Assembly (NCBI RefSeq): GCF_900143025.1
Contig: NZ_FRCT01000001.1
Location: 124,001 to 188,000, forward strand
DNA length: 64,000 nt
Origin: Ruminococcus flavefaciens
GTDB lineage: Bacteria > Bacillota > Clostridia > Oscillospirales > Ruminococcaceae
Direction of reading: 5' to 3'
The translations under genes were made by a program, and so were the position numbers. Positions 1-8,772 of the stretch are shown one piece after another. The notes beneath the pieces are model-generated. The model was not told the origin of the DNA and searched no databases. It was given only the letters and a program-made list of their open reading frames with translations. The stretch's first letter is position 1, and each line of letters starts with the position of its first letter.

Positions 1-61
1 GCAGAGCCATACAGGCTGAAACCAGGACGGATATGATCTTCTTGTTTTTCTTGGATTTCAT
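1..61 (-). CDS. Secreted protein, N-terminal signal peptide only (partial)
   Basis: Only the first 20 codons lie in the window. They read MKSKKNKKIISVLVSACMAL on the minus strand: a lysine-rich start followed by a hydrophobic stretch, which is a typical Gram-positive signal peptide. An AAAGGAG ribosome site sits just upstream of the ATG (complement of about 68-78), and a TTGACA-17-TAAAAT promoter lies at 148-176. The mature protein is outside the window, so its function cannot be stated. Confidence 0.75.
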   Translation of the reverse strand, partial: MKSKKNKKIISVLVSACMAL

Positions 62-147
62 ACGATCCCAACTCCTTTATTAAATTTTTAATAATTCCTT
101 CTATATTTTGCACAGTTATAAAGCTGCGCTATATCTATTTTTATTAA

Positions 148-176
148 ATTTTATCACGCGGCGCTTGCGGTGTCAA
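148..176 (-). promoter_or_regulatory. Sigma-A type promoter of the left-edge gene
   Basis: Read on the minus strand, TTGACA (171-176) and TAAAAT (148-153) are separated by exactly 17 bases. The transcript would have a leader of about 80 nt. The rest of the 62-362 gap is AT-rich with no gene seen. Confidence 0.7.
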
Positions 177-319
177 TGAGAAACGCTGAAATTCTACGTA
201 ATATCCACAATTATAGTGCTTATTTTGCGAAAAGTAAATAAAAAACGTCATTAAATTATCTGTATAAATCAAACAAAAGAAAAGTATAAGTGTTGGCTCA
301 AAATGTAAAATATATGAAG

Positions 320-350
320 AAAAGCTCCCTTGCATTGCAAGAGAGCTTTT
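320..350 (-). terminator. Hairpin terminator after the rhomboid-like gene
   Basis: AAAAGCTC and GAGCTTTT arms enclose a TTGCA/TGCAA inner stem, giving a nearly perfect inverted repeat. It lies 13 bases past the stop of the gene ending at 363. The T tract is short, so efficiency is uncertain. Confidence 0.6.
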
Positions 351-362
351 GGGTGTTGTGTA

Positions 363-1025
363 TTATTTTTTGAGGTACTTATGATAATAGCGTCTGCCTG
401 TGTAGTATATGAGCTGTACGAAGTCCTTGCCGAAGAAAATGAAAAAATTCACCAGCGAAAGGATTATGAACATACGTATGTAATAGCCGCCGTTGATGTA
501 TTTGTATACCAGTACCGCCGCATCTATGACACCTATCCACTTGGCTTTTATGGGAAGCACGAAGAATGCGAACAGATCCTCATCAGGGAAGAGCACAGCA
601 AATGCAAGGAATACGCCAAGATTAAGGAACTGATTGGTGGAATAGCCTGTTATTAAGCCTGCTATTATACAGCTTATCACTCCTGTGAAGTAATAGACGT
701 TGAATTTGAAGCTTCCCCATTTTTCTTCAAGCCTTACACCCATATACCAGTAGAAAAACAGCATGAGCAGTAAAAGCAGTATTCTGTTATCGGGGGGCAT
801 GAAAAGGAATGTTATGACTCGCCATACCTGTCCTGCAAATATCTTTGCGCGGTCAAAATATATCATATCGTACAGGAATATTTTGTTGTCGGGATTGGTG
901 GTCAGCACCATGTTGGCTATGAAAAATACACCCATACCCGTTACGATATAAAGCATAAGGTTTTGTATGGCAAATTTTCCGCATTTCCGTTCAAGCTTAG
1001 TTAGAAGCTGATTGAGCATTGACAT
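363..1025 (-). CDS. Rhomboid-like multi-pass membrane protein, probably inactive
   Basis: The protein has 220 residues and about five or six hydrophobic segments. The pattern WRVITFLFMP, then GVRLEEKWGSFKFNVYY, then a glycine-rich membrane helix matches the rhomboid/derlin fold. Active rhomboid proteases carry GxSG in the fourth helix and a later His. Here that position reads NLGVFLAFAVLF, with no serine, so it is more likely a pseudoprotease or a scaffold in the membrane. The start has an ATGAGGA ribosome site. It is probably monocistronic, 69 bases downstream of the CotH gene on the same strand. Fold assignment is by motif reading only. Confidence 0.65.
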   Translation of the reverse strand: MSMLNQLLTKLERKCGKFAIQNLMLYIVTGMGVFFIANMVLTTNPDNKIFLYDMIYFDRAKIFAGQVWRVITFLFMPPDNRILLLLLMLFFYWYMGVRLEEKWGSFKFNVYYFTGVISCIIAGLITGYSTNQFLNLGVFLAFAVLFPDEDLFAFFVLPIKAKWIGVIDAAVLVYKYINGGYYIRMFIILSLVNFFIFFGKDFVQLIYYTGRRYYHKYLKK

Positions 1026-1094
1026 TCCTCATTTCTTAGTAAGATGCAGTATTAGTATATCACGCCCATAGGTTCTCTGTCAAGCTGAAAACTG

Positions 1095-3164
1095 TCATTT
1101 ATCCCCACCTGCATTGAGGAGATGCGAGCGAAGCTGACAGAGGTCGAATACATCTACAACGCCGTCGCTGTTTTCGTCAGCGTTTTCAAGATATACTGTC
1201 CTGCCGCTTCCCATGAGCCATTTCTGTAGGGCAAGCAGGTCGGATACGTTTATTTCTCCGTCGTAATTGATATCGCCGAGGCTTGAACGGTCGTTCTTCC
1301 ATAGTGAGCTTAGCCAGTTTGTCCGCTTTTCTATGAATTGGCGGACTATATCTACCGATTCAAGGTAGGTAGCACCGCTTGACGAACCGAATACACAGTA
1401 TTTAGCGCCGCCGTAGGTGTGCCAGAGCATATTGTTCATTTCCGCAGACGCGCTTAGCTCCTTGCCCATTTCCGTAAGGTAGGGCGAGTCGCCGCCTGTA
1501 AGCTTTTTAAGGAATGGCTCGAAGTCCTTGAAGTAGATATCGGCTGTTCTGCAATGGAAGTCCTTGCATTTGTACAGCTGTCCCAGCCAGCTTATGCCTG
1601 CCGCAGGTCTGCCGCTTTCGGGGATAGTCAGCTTAGAGCCGTGTATAGGGAAGTATGCGGCAAAAAGATTGTTGTAGAGCGATGACCAGCCTGTATTGCC
1701 GTCGGAATTTGTCCTTGAAGTGATGAAATTGTTATAGCTAAGGTCGAAATCCCACATAGGCGAGAAATGGAGCTTGCCGTCGCCTTTCAGGTCGGAGTCC
1801 TTCCAGAAATAGAAGCTGTTGTAGGTAGCGTCTATATTCATGGATATTTCCTGCACAAGATAGGCTCTTGCAACGGAATCAAGGTCGATATATTCGGTGT
1901 AGTGTTTGCCCTTGCTGTTATAGCCTGTATCGGAGTATATCGCGTCCTCCATGTCCTGAACAAAGCCGCGGATATATTCTGCCTGTGCTTTTGAAGCGTA
2001 TTCTGGACCCTCAATGGATACGCACTGTCCTCTTGAGGTAGTAAAGCCGCTGGTAGCCTTCAAGCCGTATCTGTTCCACTGTACAAGCTGGAGCAGATAG
2101 CCGCCTGTGATATCCTCGGGATCGTTTGGAATATCAAAGTATTTATAGCTGTTTTCCATGTATTCATCAGCTTTTTCTGCGCCGACTATCCTGCGTTCAT
2201 AGGAACTAAGCTCCTGTTCGTTGACCTTTTCGGTCTCTTCTTCAAGATCGGTGATATTTACGCGGTTTTTCTGCACCTGTACCTTCTCGCAGAGCTGGTA
2301 GGTACCGCTGTATTCGCCGTCGGTGTAAAGGTCTGCGAATACTGTATCCATTGTACATTCCATGCCTGCGGCTTTGCACATTTCCTCTGTGAGCTTGTTG
2401 CGGAGCATGGAGTGGTCAAGGTAATTGGAAAGTAACACCCATTTCTTAGCCTTTCCCATGCCGAACAGGTCGGCTTTCTTCGGGAGCTTTATATTGTAGG
2501 GCTTTTTCTTGCTGTAATCCCATGAGGAATTGCCGTGAGATGATACCTTTTTTATCTCTCCTTCGTATACGATGTTTCCCTCTGCGTCAAGCATCAGGGA
2601 ATATGCCGGAAAATCAATGAACCTGTTGGCAAACAGCTTTGAAAATCCGCAGAAGCCGTTTGTGTCTATGTAGATGCTTCCGCGGTCGGACTGCATTATT
2701 TTTAGTTTTCCGCAGTCTGTGCCCTTTGCTGTTTTTATCTGAAATTCGTCCTTTCTGGAAAGAATATCCGTATACTCTCCCGATACGAGCTCTTCATCGT
2801 CAAGATATATCGTGCCTTCATCGCTGTTGTAGTCTATGATGAGCTTTGTCCTGTCGGCAGTTGCAGGCAGGAAGATATAGTGGCAGTCCTCCCATTTGCT
2901 GTATGACCAGTTTGTGCGGTCAAACAATGAGTCGGTCTGTGGAGAAAGGTCTGATACTATAAATGAGGATATGGGCAGTTCCTTGTATATGAGGTTCTCC
3001 TCTTCCTCAGCCTCTGCTGTTATGTTGATTTGAGTGTCTATTATGTCGATATCACGCGAAAAAGACAGGTCGCCTGCGGCGAATGCCTGCGAAATGCTTG
3101 TACTAAGGCAGACTCCTGCAATGAGAGACGAAATTGCCGAGCTTAAAACAGTTTTTATATTCAT
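1095..3164 (-). CDS. Secreted CotH-family protein with C-terminal dockerin
   Basis: The 689-residue protein has an N-terminal signal peptide ending near AFAA. A CotH domain spans roughly residues 195-620, shown by HGNSSWDYSKKKPYNIKL, WVLLSNYLDHSMLRNKL, YSGTYQLCEKVQVQKNRVNI and SPMWDFDLSYNN. CotH members include protein kinases acting on spore-coat proteins; in Ruminococcus, CotH domains are often found in cellulosomal proteins, where the substrate is unknown. The last 60 residues form a type I dockerin with two calcium repeats, GDINYDGEINVSDLLAL and ADENSDGVVDVFDLCQL. This predicts docking to a cohesin scaffold outside the cell. The region around 200 residues after the signal peptide is a beta-rich unknown. 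A GC-rich AGGGGGGCG stretch near the start is a weak ribosome site. Confidence 0.9.
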   Translation of the reverse strand: MNIKTVLSSAISSLIAGVCLSTSISQAFAAGDLSFSRDIDIIDTQINITAEAEEEENLIYKELPISSFIVSDLSPQTDSLFDRTNWSYSKWEDCHYIFLPATADRTKLIIDYNSDEGTIYLDDEELVSGEYTDILSRKDEFQIKTAKGTDCGKLKIMQSDRGSIYIDTNGFCGFSKLFANRFIDFPAYSLMLDAEGNIVYEGEIKKVSSHGNSSWDYSKKKPYNIKLPKKADLFGMGKAKKWVLLSNYLDHSMLRNKLTEEMCKAAGMECTMDTVFADLYTDGEYSGTYQLCEKVQVQKNRVNITDLEEETEKVNEQELSSYERRIVGAEKADEYMENSYKYFDIPNDPEDITGGYLLQLVQWNRYGLKATSGFTTSRGQCVSIEGPEYASKAQAEYIRGFVQDMEDAIYSDTGYNSKGKHYTEYIDLDSVARAYLVQEISMNIDATYNSFYFWKDSDLKGDGKLHFSPMWDFDLSYNNFITSRTNSDGNTGWSSLYNNLFAAYFPIHGSKLTIPESGRPAAGISWLGQLYKCKDFHCRTADIYFKDFEPFLKKLTGGDSPYLTEMGKELSASAEMNNMLWHTYGGAKYCVFGSSSGATYLESVDIVRQFIEKRTNWLSSLWKNDRSSLGDINYDGEINVSDLLALQKWLMGSGRTVYLENADENSDGVVDVFDLCQLRSHLLNAGGDK

Positions 3165-3262
3165 TATAAACGCCCCCCTGAAAGTATTCTCTATATATTA
3201 GTCGTTTAAAAAGCCGAAAAATCTCACCCTTTTTGAAACTTTTTTTAGTACATGGAATGATT

Positions 3263-5056
3263 TCAGACCATTTCTCCTTTTTCTATTCGCTCTGCAAGGT
3301 CGTTAAGGTATACCCAGCGATCCATTTTTTCGGAAAGCTCGGCTTCGAGCCTGTCCTTTTCGTCGGAAAGCTCCTGCAATTTTACGTAATCTGAGGTATT
3401 CTTCGCAATTTCTTTTTCTGTGTCTGCGATAGCCTGTTCAAGCTTTGCGATATCGTCGTCGATAGTCTCGTATTCGCGCTGTTCCTTGAATGAGAAGCGG
3501 AGCTTCGTCTTACCTGTGAAGGTACGCTCCTTTTTCTCGCCCTTTTTCTTCGGCTTTGAGTCTGAGACGGTATCGCTTTGCAGTGCCTTTTCTGCGTAGT
3601 CGCTGTAATTTCCGTTATATCTTGTACACTGACCGTCCTTGAATTCCAGTATCTCGGTCGCCATTTTGTCGAGGAAGTATCTGTCGTGAGAAACTGCGAT
3701 AACTGCACCGCTGAAGCTTTCGAGGTAGTCCTCGAGTATGGTTAGGGTTGTTATGTCAAGGTCGTTGGTGGGCTCGTCAAGGAGCAGTATATTGGGCGCG
3801 GTCATAAGTATTTTCAGCAGATACAGCCTTTTTCTCTCGCCGCCCGAAAGCTTTTCTATCCTGTTCCATTGAAGCTCGGGGGTGAACAGGAAGCGTTCAA
3901 GCATCTGTGCTGCTGTGACCGTGCCATCGGGAGTCTGTACTCTGTCGGCTGTTTCACGTATGTATTCGATAACGCGCAGCGACTCGTCCATAGACTCACA
4001 TTCCTGTGAGAAATAGCCGATATTTACGGTATCTCCCAGAACTATGCTTCCGCTGTCGGGAGCTGTCTCGCCCATTATCATTTTCAGGAAGGTGCTCTTT
4101 CCTGCACCGTTATGTCCTACGATGCCTATTCGCGCATCGCGGGAGATGATATATGAAAAATCCGTTATAAGCGGCTTGCCGTCTATGGATTTGCTGATAT
4201 TTTCTATTTCTATAGTCTTTTTGCCAAGTCGTGAGGATACGGACTGGAGCTTCAGTTTTTCGGCTTCAACGGGTATTTCCCTGTTTTTCAGCGCTTCAAA
4301 GCGTTCTATCCTGTCCTTGGACTTTGTGCCTCTTGCTCTTGCACCGCGGCTTATCCATTCAAGCTCCCGTCTGTACAGGGATTTGTTCTTGCGCTCGGCA
4401 GCTTCTGCGTCGGCTTCGCGCTGAGCCTTTACAAGGAGATATTCACTGTAGTTGCCGTTGCAGGTGTAGAGCTTTCCTTTGTCTATTTCGGCTATGCTGC
4501 GGCATATCTTATTGAGAAAGTATCGGTCATGGGTGACCATCACTATAGCTCCGCGGTATTTCAGAAGCAGGTCTTCAAGCATCTGTGCGGTCTCGTTGTC
4601 TATGTGGTTTGTAGGCTCGTCAAGGAGCAGTACGTCGCTTGGCTGTATAAGGGCTGCGGCAATGCCTGCACGGCGTTTTTCGCCGCCTGAGAGCGTGCTT
4701 ATGTCCCTTTCACAGTCGGAAAGTCCAAGCTTGTCCAGTATGGATTTTGCCTCGTATTCCTTTGAGGAGCGCAGGTCATCGGGAAGATGTGAGAGCACCT
4801 GCTGCAATATGCTCCCGTGGGCGTCAAACTGCGGTATCTGCGGCAGATAGGAAAGACGTATGCCGTTTGTCCTGATGACTTCGCCGCTGTCAGATTCCTC
4901 TGCACCTGCAAGTATCCTCAGCATAGTGGACTTGCCTGTACCGTTTATGCCGATAATGCCTACCTTGTCGCCTTCGTTCAGAAAGAAAGATATGTCATCG
5001 AGCACCTTTCTCTCCATGTAGGTCTTTGATATATTCTGAGCTGTTAAAAGTATCAC
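3263..5056 (-). CDS. ABC-F family ATPase (Uup/YdiF-like)
   Basis: The 597-residue cytoplasmic protein contains two ABC ATPase domains and no membrane segment. Walker A motifs are GINGTGKST and GHNGAGKST; signatures are TLSGGEKRR and KLSGGERKR; Walker B segments end in LLLDEPTNHID and LLLDEPTNDLD. A charged linker joins the domains and a coiled-coil tail occupies about the last 80 residues, as in Uup/YdiF-type ABC-F proteins, which act on ribosomes rather than in transport. The start is GTG with AAGGAG eight bases upstream; a TTGATT-17-TATAAT promoter lies at 5092-5120. The exact ABC-F subgroup, and any role in antibiotic resistance, cannot be decided here. Confidence 0.92.
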   Translation of the reverse strand: MILLTAQNISKTYMERKVLDDISFFLNEGDKVGIIGINGTGKSTMLRILAGAEESDSGEVIRTNGIRLSYLPQIPQFDAHGSILQQVLSHLPDDLRSSKEYEAKSILDKLGLSDCERDISTLSGGEKRRAGIAAALIQPSDVLLLDEPTNHIDNETAQMLEDLLLKYRGAIVMVTHDRYFLNKICRSIAEIDKGKLYTCNGNYSEYLLVKAQREADAEAAERKNKSLYRRELEWISRGARARGTKSKDRIERFEALKNREIPVEAEKLKLQSVSSRLGKKTIEIENISKSIDGKPLITDFSYIISRDARIGIVGHNGAGKSTFLKMIMGETAPDSGSIVLGDTVNIGYFSQECESMDESLRVIEYIRETADRVQTPDGTVTAAQMLERFLFTPELQWNRIEKLSGGERKRLYLLKILMTAPNILLLDEPTNDLDITTLTILEDYLESFSGAVIAVSHDRYFLDKMATEILEFKDGQCTRYNGNYSDYAEKALQSDTVSDSKPKKKGEKKERTFTGKTKLRFSFKEQREYETIDDDIAKLEQAIADTEKEIAKNTSDYVKLQELSDEKDRLEAELSEKMDRWVYLNDLAERIEKGEMV

Positions 5057-5091
5057 TGGCTTTGCTCCTTAGCTTTTTAAATGTTGATATA

Positions 5092-5120
5092 ATTATAACA
5101 TAACAAAAAGTCGAAATCAA
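5092..5120 (-). promoter_or_regulatory. Promoter of the ABC-F gene
   Basis: On the minus strand TTGATT (5115-5120) and TATAAT (5092-5097) are 17 bases apart, 36 bases before the GTG start. Confidence 0.6.
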
Positions 5121-5246
5121 TAACATTGCATTTATACAAAATGTCATAAAGTTGTTGTTGTTTAAAATGGGGGTGAAATTGGTATAAGAATTTACCATAT
5201 TTTGCAAATTTATCTTATACATTCCGCCAAATAATCTGCAAACATA

Positions 5247-5275
5247 TTGACATTGGTGGACATTGTGAGTACAAT
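5247..5275 (+). promoter_or_regulatory. Promoter of the sugar-binding protein gene
   Basis: TTGACA (5247-5252) and TACAAT (5270-5275) with a 17-base spacer, near consensus. The leader is about 75 nt. Nothing else was seen in the 5057-5358 gap besides this and the opposite promoter. Confidence 0.8.
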
Positions 5276-5358
5276 AAAAATACAAGGATATGATCGGCTT
5301 CTTTTATACAGAAGCTAAAAAAGGATATTAAAATTTAAAATACCAAGGGGGTAATATT

Positions 5359-6504
5359 ATGAAAAAAACAATGGCGGCTATCCTCTCTGCTGCAATGTTG
5401 GGTTCTCTTGTTTCCTGCGGAAATACAAAAGGAGGAGAAAAGGAGTCAGAGAAAAATTCAAAAAATACTGCCAAGACCATAGGTATTGCCATGCCTGCAC
5501 AGGAGCTTGAACGCTGGAACAGCGACGGCGAATTCCTTAAAGAACAGTTTGAGTCGGCAGGTTATAAGGTAGAACTTAAATTTTCTAACAATGATGCAAC
5601 AAAGCAGAATAACGACATCATCGGTATGATAGATGACGGCGTTGACCTCCTTCTTATTGCGGCTGTTGACGGCAGCAGACTTTCAAAGACCCTTGATGCG
5701 GCTAAGGATAAAAATATTCCTGTTATTGCTTATGACCGTCTTATTATGGATACGAATTCCATTACGTATTATATCTCGTTCGATAATAAAGGCGTAGGAG
5801 AGATGCAGGGCGAGTATGTAAAGAATGCACTTAATCTCTCTTCTTCATCATCAGGACCTTATAATATCGAATTCATCGGAGGCGATTCGGCTGATAATAA
5901 TGCGGAACTATTCTTTAAGGGTGCATATGAAGTGCTTGAAGAATATATCGAAAGCGGCAAACTGAATGTTCTTTCAGGTAAGAAGACGTTTGAAATGGTC
6001 GCAACTCCAAGCTGGTCTACCGAAAATGCCGAGAAGAATATGAAAAAAGTTCTCGATATGCAGTATTCAAGCGGCAATCAGCTCGATGCGGTCGTATGCG
6101 CTAACGATTCAACAGCTCTCGGCGTAGTTCAGGCTATTGATTCCAACTATAAAGGTACTAATGTTCCTATTGTAACAGGTCAGGACGGTGATATTGCCAA
6201 CCTTCAGAAGATCGTTGACGGTTCACAGGCAATGACTGTTTATAAAAACGTTAAAGATGAGGCAAACGTTGCATTTCAGGTCTGCAAAACTCTCCTTGAC
6301 GGCGGAATCCCTGCCGCAGATTTCGTAAAGAGCCTGCCTGTTGAGGTCAGATACGATTCTGAGGCTTATAATAACCGCGTTAAGTATGTACAGTCGTACC
6401 TGCTTGCTCCGCAGCTGATTGATAAGGATAATCTCCAGCTTCTGGTAAATGCGGGACTTTATAAGTGGGACAGCAATAATAAGTACCTTGAAAACGCAAA
6501 ATGA
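5359..6504 (+). CDS. ChvE/XylF-like sugar ABC transporter substrate-binding lipoprotein
   Basis: The 381-residue protein starts with a lipoprotein signal peptide and the lipobox LVSC (Cys20), so it should be tethered outside the membrane. The periplasmic-binding type I fold is shown by IGIAMPAQELERWNSDGE, LLLIAAVDGSRL, PVIAYDRLIMD, YYISFDNKGVGEMQGEYV and VVCANDSTALGVV. This is the pattern of ChvE-type multiple monosaccharide binding proteins. It binds sugar and hands it to an ABC permease, but no permease or ATPase gene is adjacent. It therefore works with a complex encoded elsewhere or as a sensor partner. It is followed at once by a terminator, so it is monocistronic. Confidence 0.88.
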   Translation: MKKTMAAILSAAMLGSLVSCGNTKGGEKESEKNSKNTAKTIGIAMPAQELERWNSDGEFLKEQFESAGYKVELKFSNNDATKQNNDIIGMIDDGVDLLLIAAVDGSRLSKTLDAAKDKNIPVIAYDRLIMDTNSITYYISFDNKGVGEMQGEYVKNALNLSSSSSGPYNIEFIGGDSADNNAELFFKGAYEVLEEYIESGKLNVLSGKKTFEMVATPSWSTENAEKNMKKVLDMQYSSGNQLDAVVCANDSTALGVVQAIDSNYKGTNVPIVTGQDGDIANLQKIVDGSQAMTVYKNVKDEANVAFQVCKTLLDGGIPAADFVKSLPVEVRYDSEAYNNRVKYVQSYLLAPQLIDKDNLQLLVNAGLYKWDSNNKYLENAK

Positions 6505-6521
6505 TCACAGTATAAAAATTA

Positions 6522-6566
6522 TATCAGGCATCTTCGCATATCTTTGCGGAAATGCCTGATTTTTAT
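6522..6566 (+). terminator. Terminator of the sugar-binding protein gene
   Basis: ATCAGGCAT pairs with ATGCCTGAT, with an inner TTCGCA/TGCGGA pairing, followed by TTTTT. Confidence 0.75.
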
Positions 6567-6626
6567 GCGAGAAATCGATCCCGACGGGTCAACGGCATTA
6601 CTTTTTTACTTTTCTTAATGTTGCTC

Positions 6627-6655
6627 TTGACTTTTTTATGCTGATATTATATAAT
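6627..6655 (+). promoter_or_regulatory. Promoter of the tRNA-Thr unit
   Basis: TTGACT (6627-6632), 17 bases, TATAAT (6650-6655). Transcription would start near 6662, before the decayed tRNA copy, and run to the hairpin at 6840. Confidence 0.7.
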
Positions 6656-6685
6656 TATATTGTTGCGATAATTATTTGAGGCCGC

Positions 6686-6725
6686 AGCATGGTTGGTAGT
6701 GCAGTTCATTCATAGTGAGCAGGTC
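6686..6725 (+). pseudogene. Decayed tRNA copy (D-arm and anticodon arm only)
   Basis: These 40 bases match 6755-6794 of the tRNA-Thr at 35 of 40 positions, offset by 69 bases, and all five differences are transitions. The anticodon loop reads TTCATAG, giving CAT in the anticodon place. There is no matching acceptor stem or T-arm, so it cannot be a working tRNA. It looks like the remains of a tandem duplication. Confidence 0.65.
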
Positions 6726-6746
6726 TCCTTCTAAAATTTAATAGTT

Positions 6747-6819
6747 GCTTGTGTAGCACAGTTGGTAGTGCAGCTCATTCGTAATGAGCAGGTCGCAGGT
6801 TCGAGTCCCGTCACAAGCT
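6747..6819 (+). tRNA. tRNA-Thr (anticodon CGT)
   Basis: Acceptor stem GCTTGTG/CACAAGC, D-arm with AGTTGGTAG, anticodon stem GCTCA/TGAGC with loop TTCGTAA (anticodon CGT, codon ACG), and T-loop TTCGAGT. CCA is encoded at 6820-6822. The T-stem GCAGG/CCCGT has one A-C mismatch in the middle, which is unusual. A promoter lies upstream at 6627-6655 and a strong terminator follows at 6840-6875. Confidence 0.9.
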
Positions 6820-6839
6820 CCAATAAAACATCGAAAAAT

Positions 6840-6875
6840 AGACGATTCCTCATATGAGGAATCGTCTGTTTTTTT
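6840..6875 (+). terminator. Terminator of the tRNA-Thr unit
   Basis: GACGATTCCTCAT and ATGAGGAATCGTC form a perfect stem followed by TGTTTTTTT. Confidence 0.85.
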
Positions 6876-7006
6876 AACTGAATAACGAGGTGTCATAAAA
6901 CTGTCATAGGTCAAGAAAATACAAATCATTATGTATACTAAAATGAAACGTAACCGTCAACCATTTCCAGCCCTGTCCAAAAGAGATAAAACGAGGTATA
7001 ATCTTA

Positions 7007-7444
7007 ATGATAGTCAAATATAACAAATTGATTTTCAAGGTGGAGACTACATATAATGATCTAAAAATTATAATAGCTGATCTGTATCGGATATTTCACA
7101 GCAAATCTTTCTACATATCATTTTTTGTATGCATACTCATTGTATTGGTAACAGATATTATTGGATTTGAATTTATAATATTCAGCAGAGCGGAATATCC
7201 TCCTGTTCTGAATATTGATGGCGGTGCTTACAGAGTATATTTTTTCCTTTCAACAGCCATTAATTATCTCTTTTTATTGATACCTTTCTATATTATTCTG
7301 TACTGCAAAGATTTTTCAAACAAAATAATATACAATCATATTTCTAACGGAATAAAAAAGACAGATTATTACATCAGTAATAAAAAACTCCGAAGTAGTA
7401 TCTCTTATATTATACACTACTTTGGAGTTTTACACAAATTTTAG
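7007..7444 (+). pseudogene. Truncated ABC-2 type permease fragment
   Basis: The 145-residue frame resembles the N-terminal third of bacteriocin/antibiotic-type ABC-2 permeases: LIIADLYRIF-like amphipathic entry, a first membrane helix about residues 33-55, a second about 78-98, and a cytoplasmic loop KIIYNHISNGIKKTDYYISNKKL. Full permeases have six helices and about 230-260 residues. The frame then runs into a terminator hairpin at 7386-7432, so the 3' two thirds have been lost. A GAGG site precedes the ATG. No partner ATPase is nearby. It may be transcribed but is unlikely to work. Confidence 0.6.
7386..7432 (+). terminator. Hairpin terminator overlapping the permease fragment end
   Basis: AACTCCGAAGTAGT pairs with ACTACTTTGGAGTT (one G-T pair) and is followed by TTTAC. 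It lies inside the open frame, which suggests the deletion joined the fragment directly to a terminator. Confidence 0.65.
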
Positions 7445-7503
7445 GATAGACTCAAGAACTTATTGATTTTACTATTTATGATTCCAGAATTGTATATTTT
7501 TCA

Positions 7504-7527
7504 GCCCTCAGAGATTTCTCCGAGGGC
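7504..7527 (-). terminator. Terminator of the anti-sigma-like gene
   Basis: GCCCTC/GAGGGC stem located 14 bases beyond the stop at 7541; on the minus strand it is followed by TGAAAAATAT. Confidence 0.6.
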
Positions 7528-7540
7528 ATTTTCTGAATTA

Positions 7541-8458
7541 TTAAAACCCGTTATGCTTGGAATAACCGTCGTTTTCGATTTCTCTGATTATATCTGCGGC
7601 TGTTCTGAACTCTTCAGCTTCATCATCAAACTTGTAGTTTGTCAATTCGTATGAATAAGTTTTATTTCCGTCGTTGTCGTATAAATTATAGGAAAGTGTC
7701 ATACCTGTTTCAGCGTCAACTTTCATGGTATAAGGAAGCTCACGATAAACTCCCTCATAATTGTTAGCGCCTTTCTGTAAACCGCTTATTGATAATATCT
7801 TCCTGCCGTTTTCTGTTATTTCGCCTGTTATGTCCCAATTTTCGGGAGCATAAACGTCTATATTATTACTTCTGCCCCAAGGTAAGACCATTACCTTATC
7901 TGTATTTTCATCTTTTACATAATAATATTTGTCCGGAGTTTCAAGGAATTTATATCCACCGTTTGAAAAATCTGTTTCTGCCAATAATTCTTCAGCATTA
8001 TAGTACCAATTGTCCATTATTGCTATGAGAGACCTACCGATCAACTTTTCATTTTCATATCGCTCAACTGTTGCTGAAGCTGTCAGATTTATCTCGTCAA
8101 GATAAACTTTTCCGATACAAGTTTCAGGCTCTGAATGGAATTCACGGCGATCGTTTATGAGGACAGTATAATCTGCAGAGAACTTATCAAAATAATTCGC
8201 GAAGCTATTATTAACCTTAACCTTTTCAATAAGTTCTTCCTTAGTTATGCTGAATTTATTCTCAGGCTGATTTTCACCATTTGATGCTGTGCCAGCTCCT
8301 ATAACAGTTGTTGATGTGTTTGTAATACCTGTGGTAACCTCATTCAATACAGGCTCAGGGATATTTGTTTTTCCGTTCTTTTGGAACAGATATGCTCCTC
8401 CACCGATTGAACCTACTAATAATACTGCTGCTGCAGCTATGCTTGCTATTTTTGTCAT
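7541..8458 (-). CDS. Anti-sigma-like single-pass membrane protein
   Basis: From ATG 8458 the 305-residue protein starts with a membrane helix (about residues 4-25, IASIAAAAVLLVGSIGGGAY), then a Ser/Thr/Asn-rich linker and an extracellular beta-rich domain of about 220 residues. The start has AGAGGAG seven bases upstream. However, the same frame stays open upstream for 50 more codons (to a TAA at about 8620) and reads like the cytoplasmic helix of an anti-sigma factor (EKLIAEEAKKKAIFAKAQRR, then KYERRII). That extension has no usual start codon. Either the natural N-terminus has been lost together with the sigma factor gene, or translation restarts at 8458. The function is inferred from layout only. 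Confidence 0.6.
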   Translation of the reverse strand: MTKIASIAAAAVLLVGSIGGGAYLFQKNGKTNIPEPVLNEVTTGITNTSTTVIGAGTASNGENQPENKFSITKEELIEKVKVNNSFANYFDKFSADYTVLINDRREFHSEPETCIGKVYLDEINLTASATVERYENEKLIGRSLIAIMDNWYYNAEELLAETDFSNGGYKFLETPDKYYYVKDENTDKVMVLPWGRSNNIDVYAPENWDITGEITENGRKILSISGLQKGANNYEGVYRELPYTMKVDAETGMTLSYNLYDNDGNKTYSYELTNYKFDDEAEEFRTAADIIREIENDGYSKHNGF

Positions 8459-8772
8459 AATAATTCTCCTCTCATACTTTTCAACGCCGCTTACACTGTC
8501 GGCATATTCGGTTTGCTCGATATTTGCTCTGCGCTGTGCCTTGGCAAATATCGCTTTCTTCTTAGCTTCCTCCGCTATAAGCTTTTCAACGGATGCCCTA
8601 TTTGCACGCTGTAATTTTTAGATCAGATCTGTTCTTCACCTATAGTAACGCATTGCGTTTACCATGTGTAACAAATTTTTGAAAATTTTTCAATAAATTT
8701 TTTTCTGCACCGGTATTTTGTATTTATTTCTGTAGTAATCGAATAACAAAGGGAAAAGTGTTTGACAGTAGT

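Noticed and set aside
8289..8621. Plus-strand 110-codon frame
   Set aside because: Antisense to the anti-sigma-like gene, with no ribosome site.
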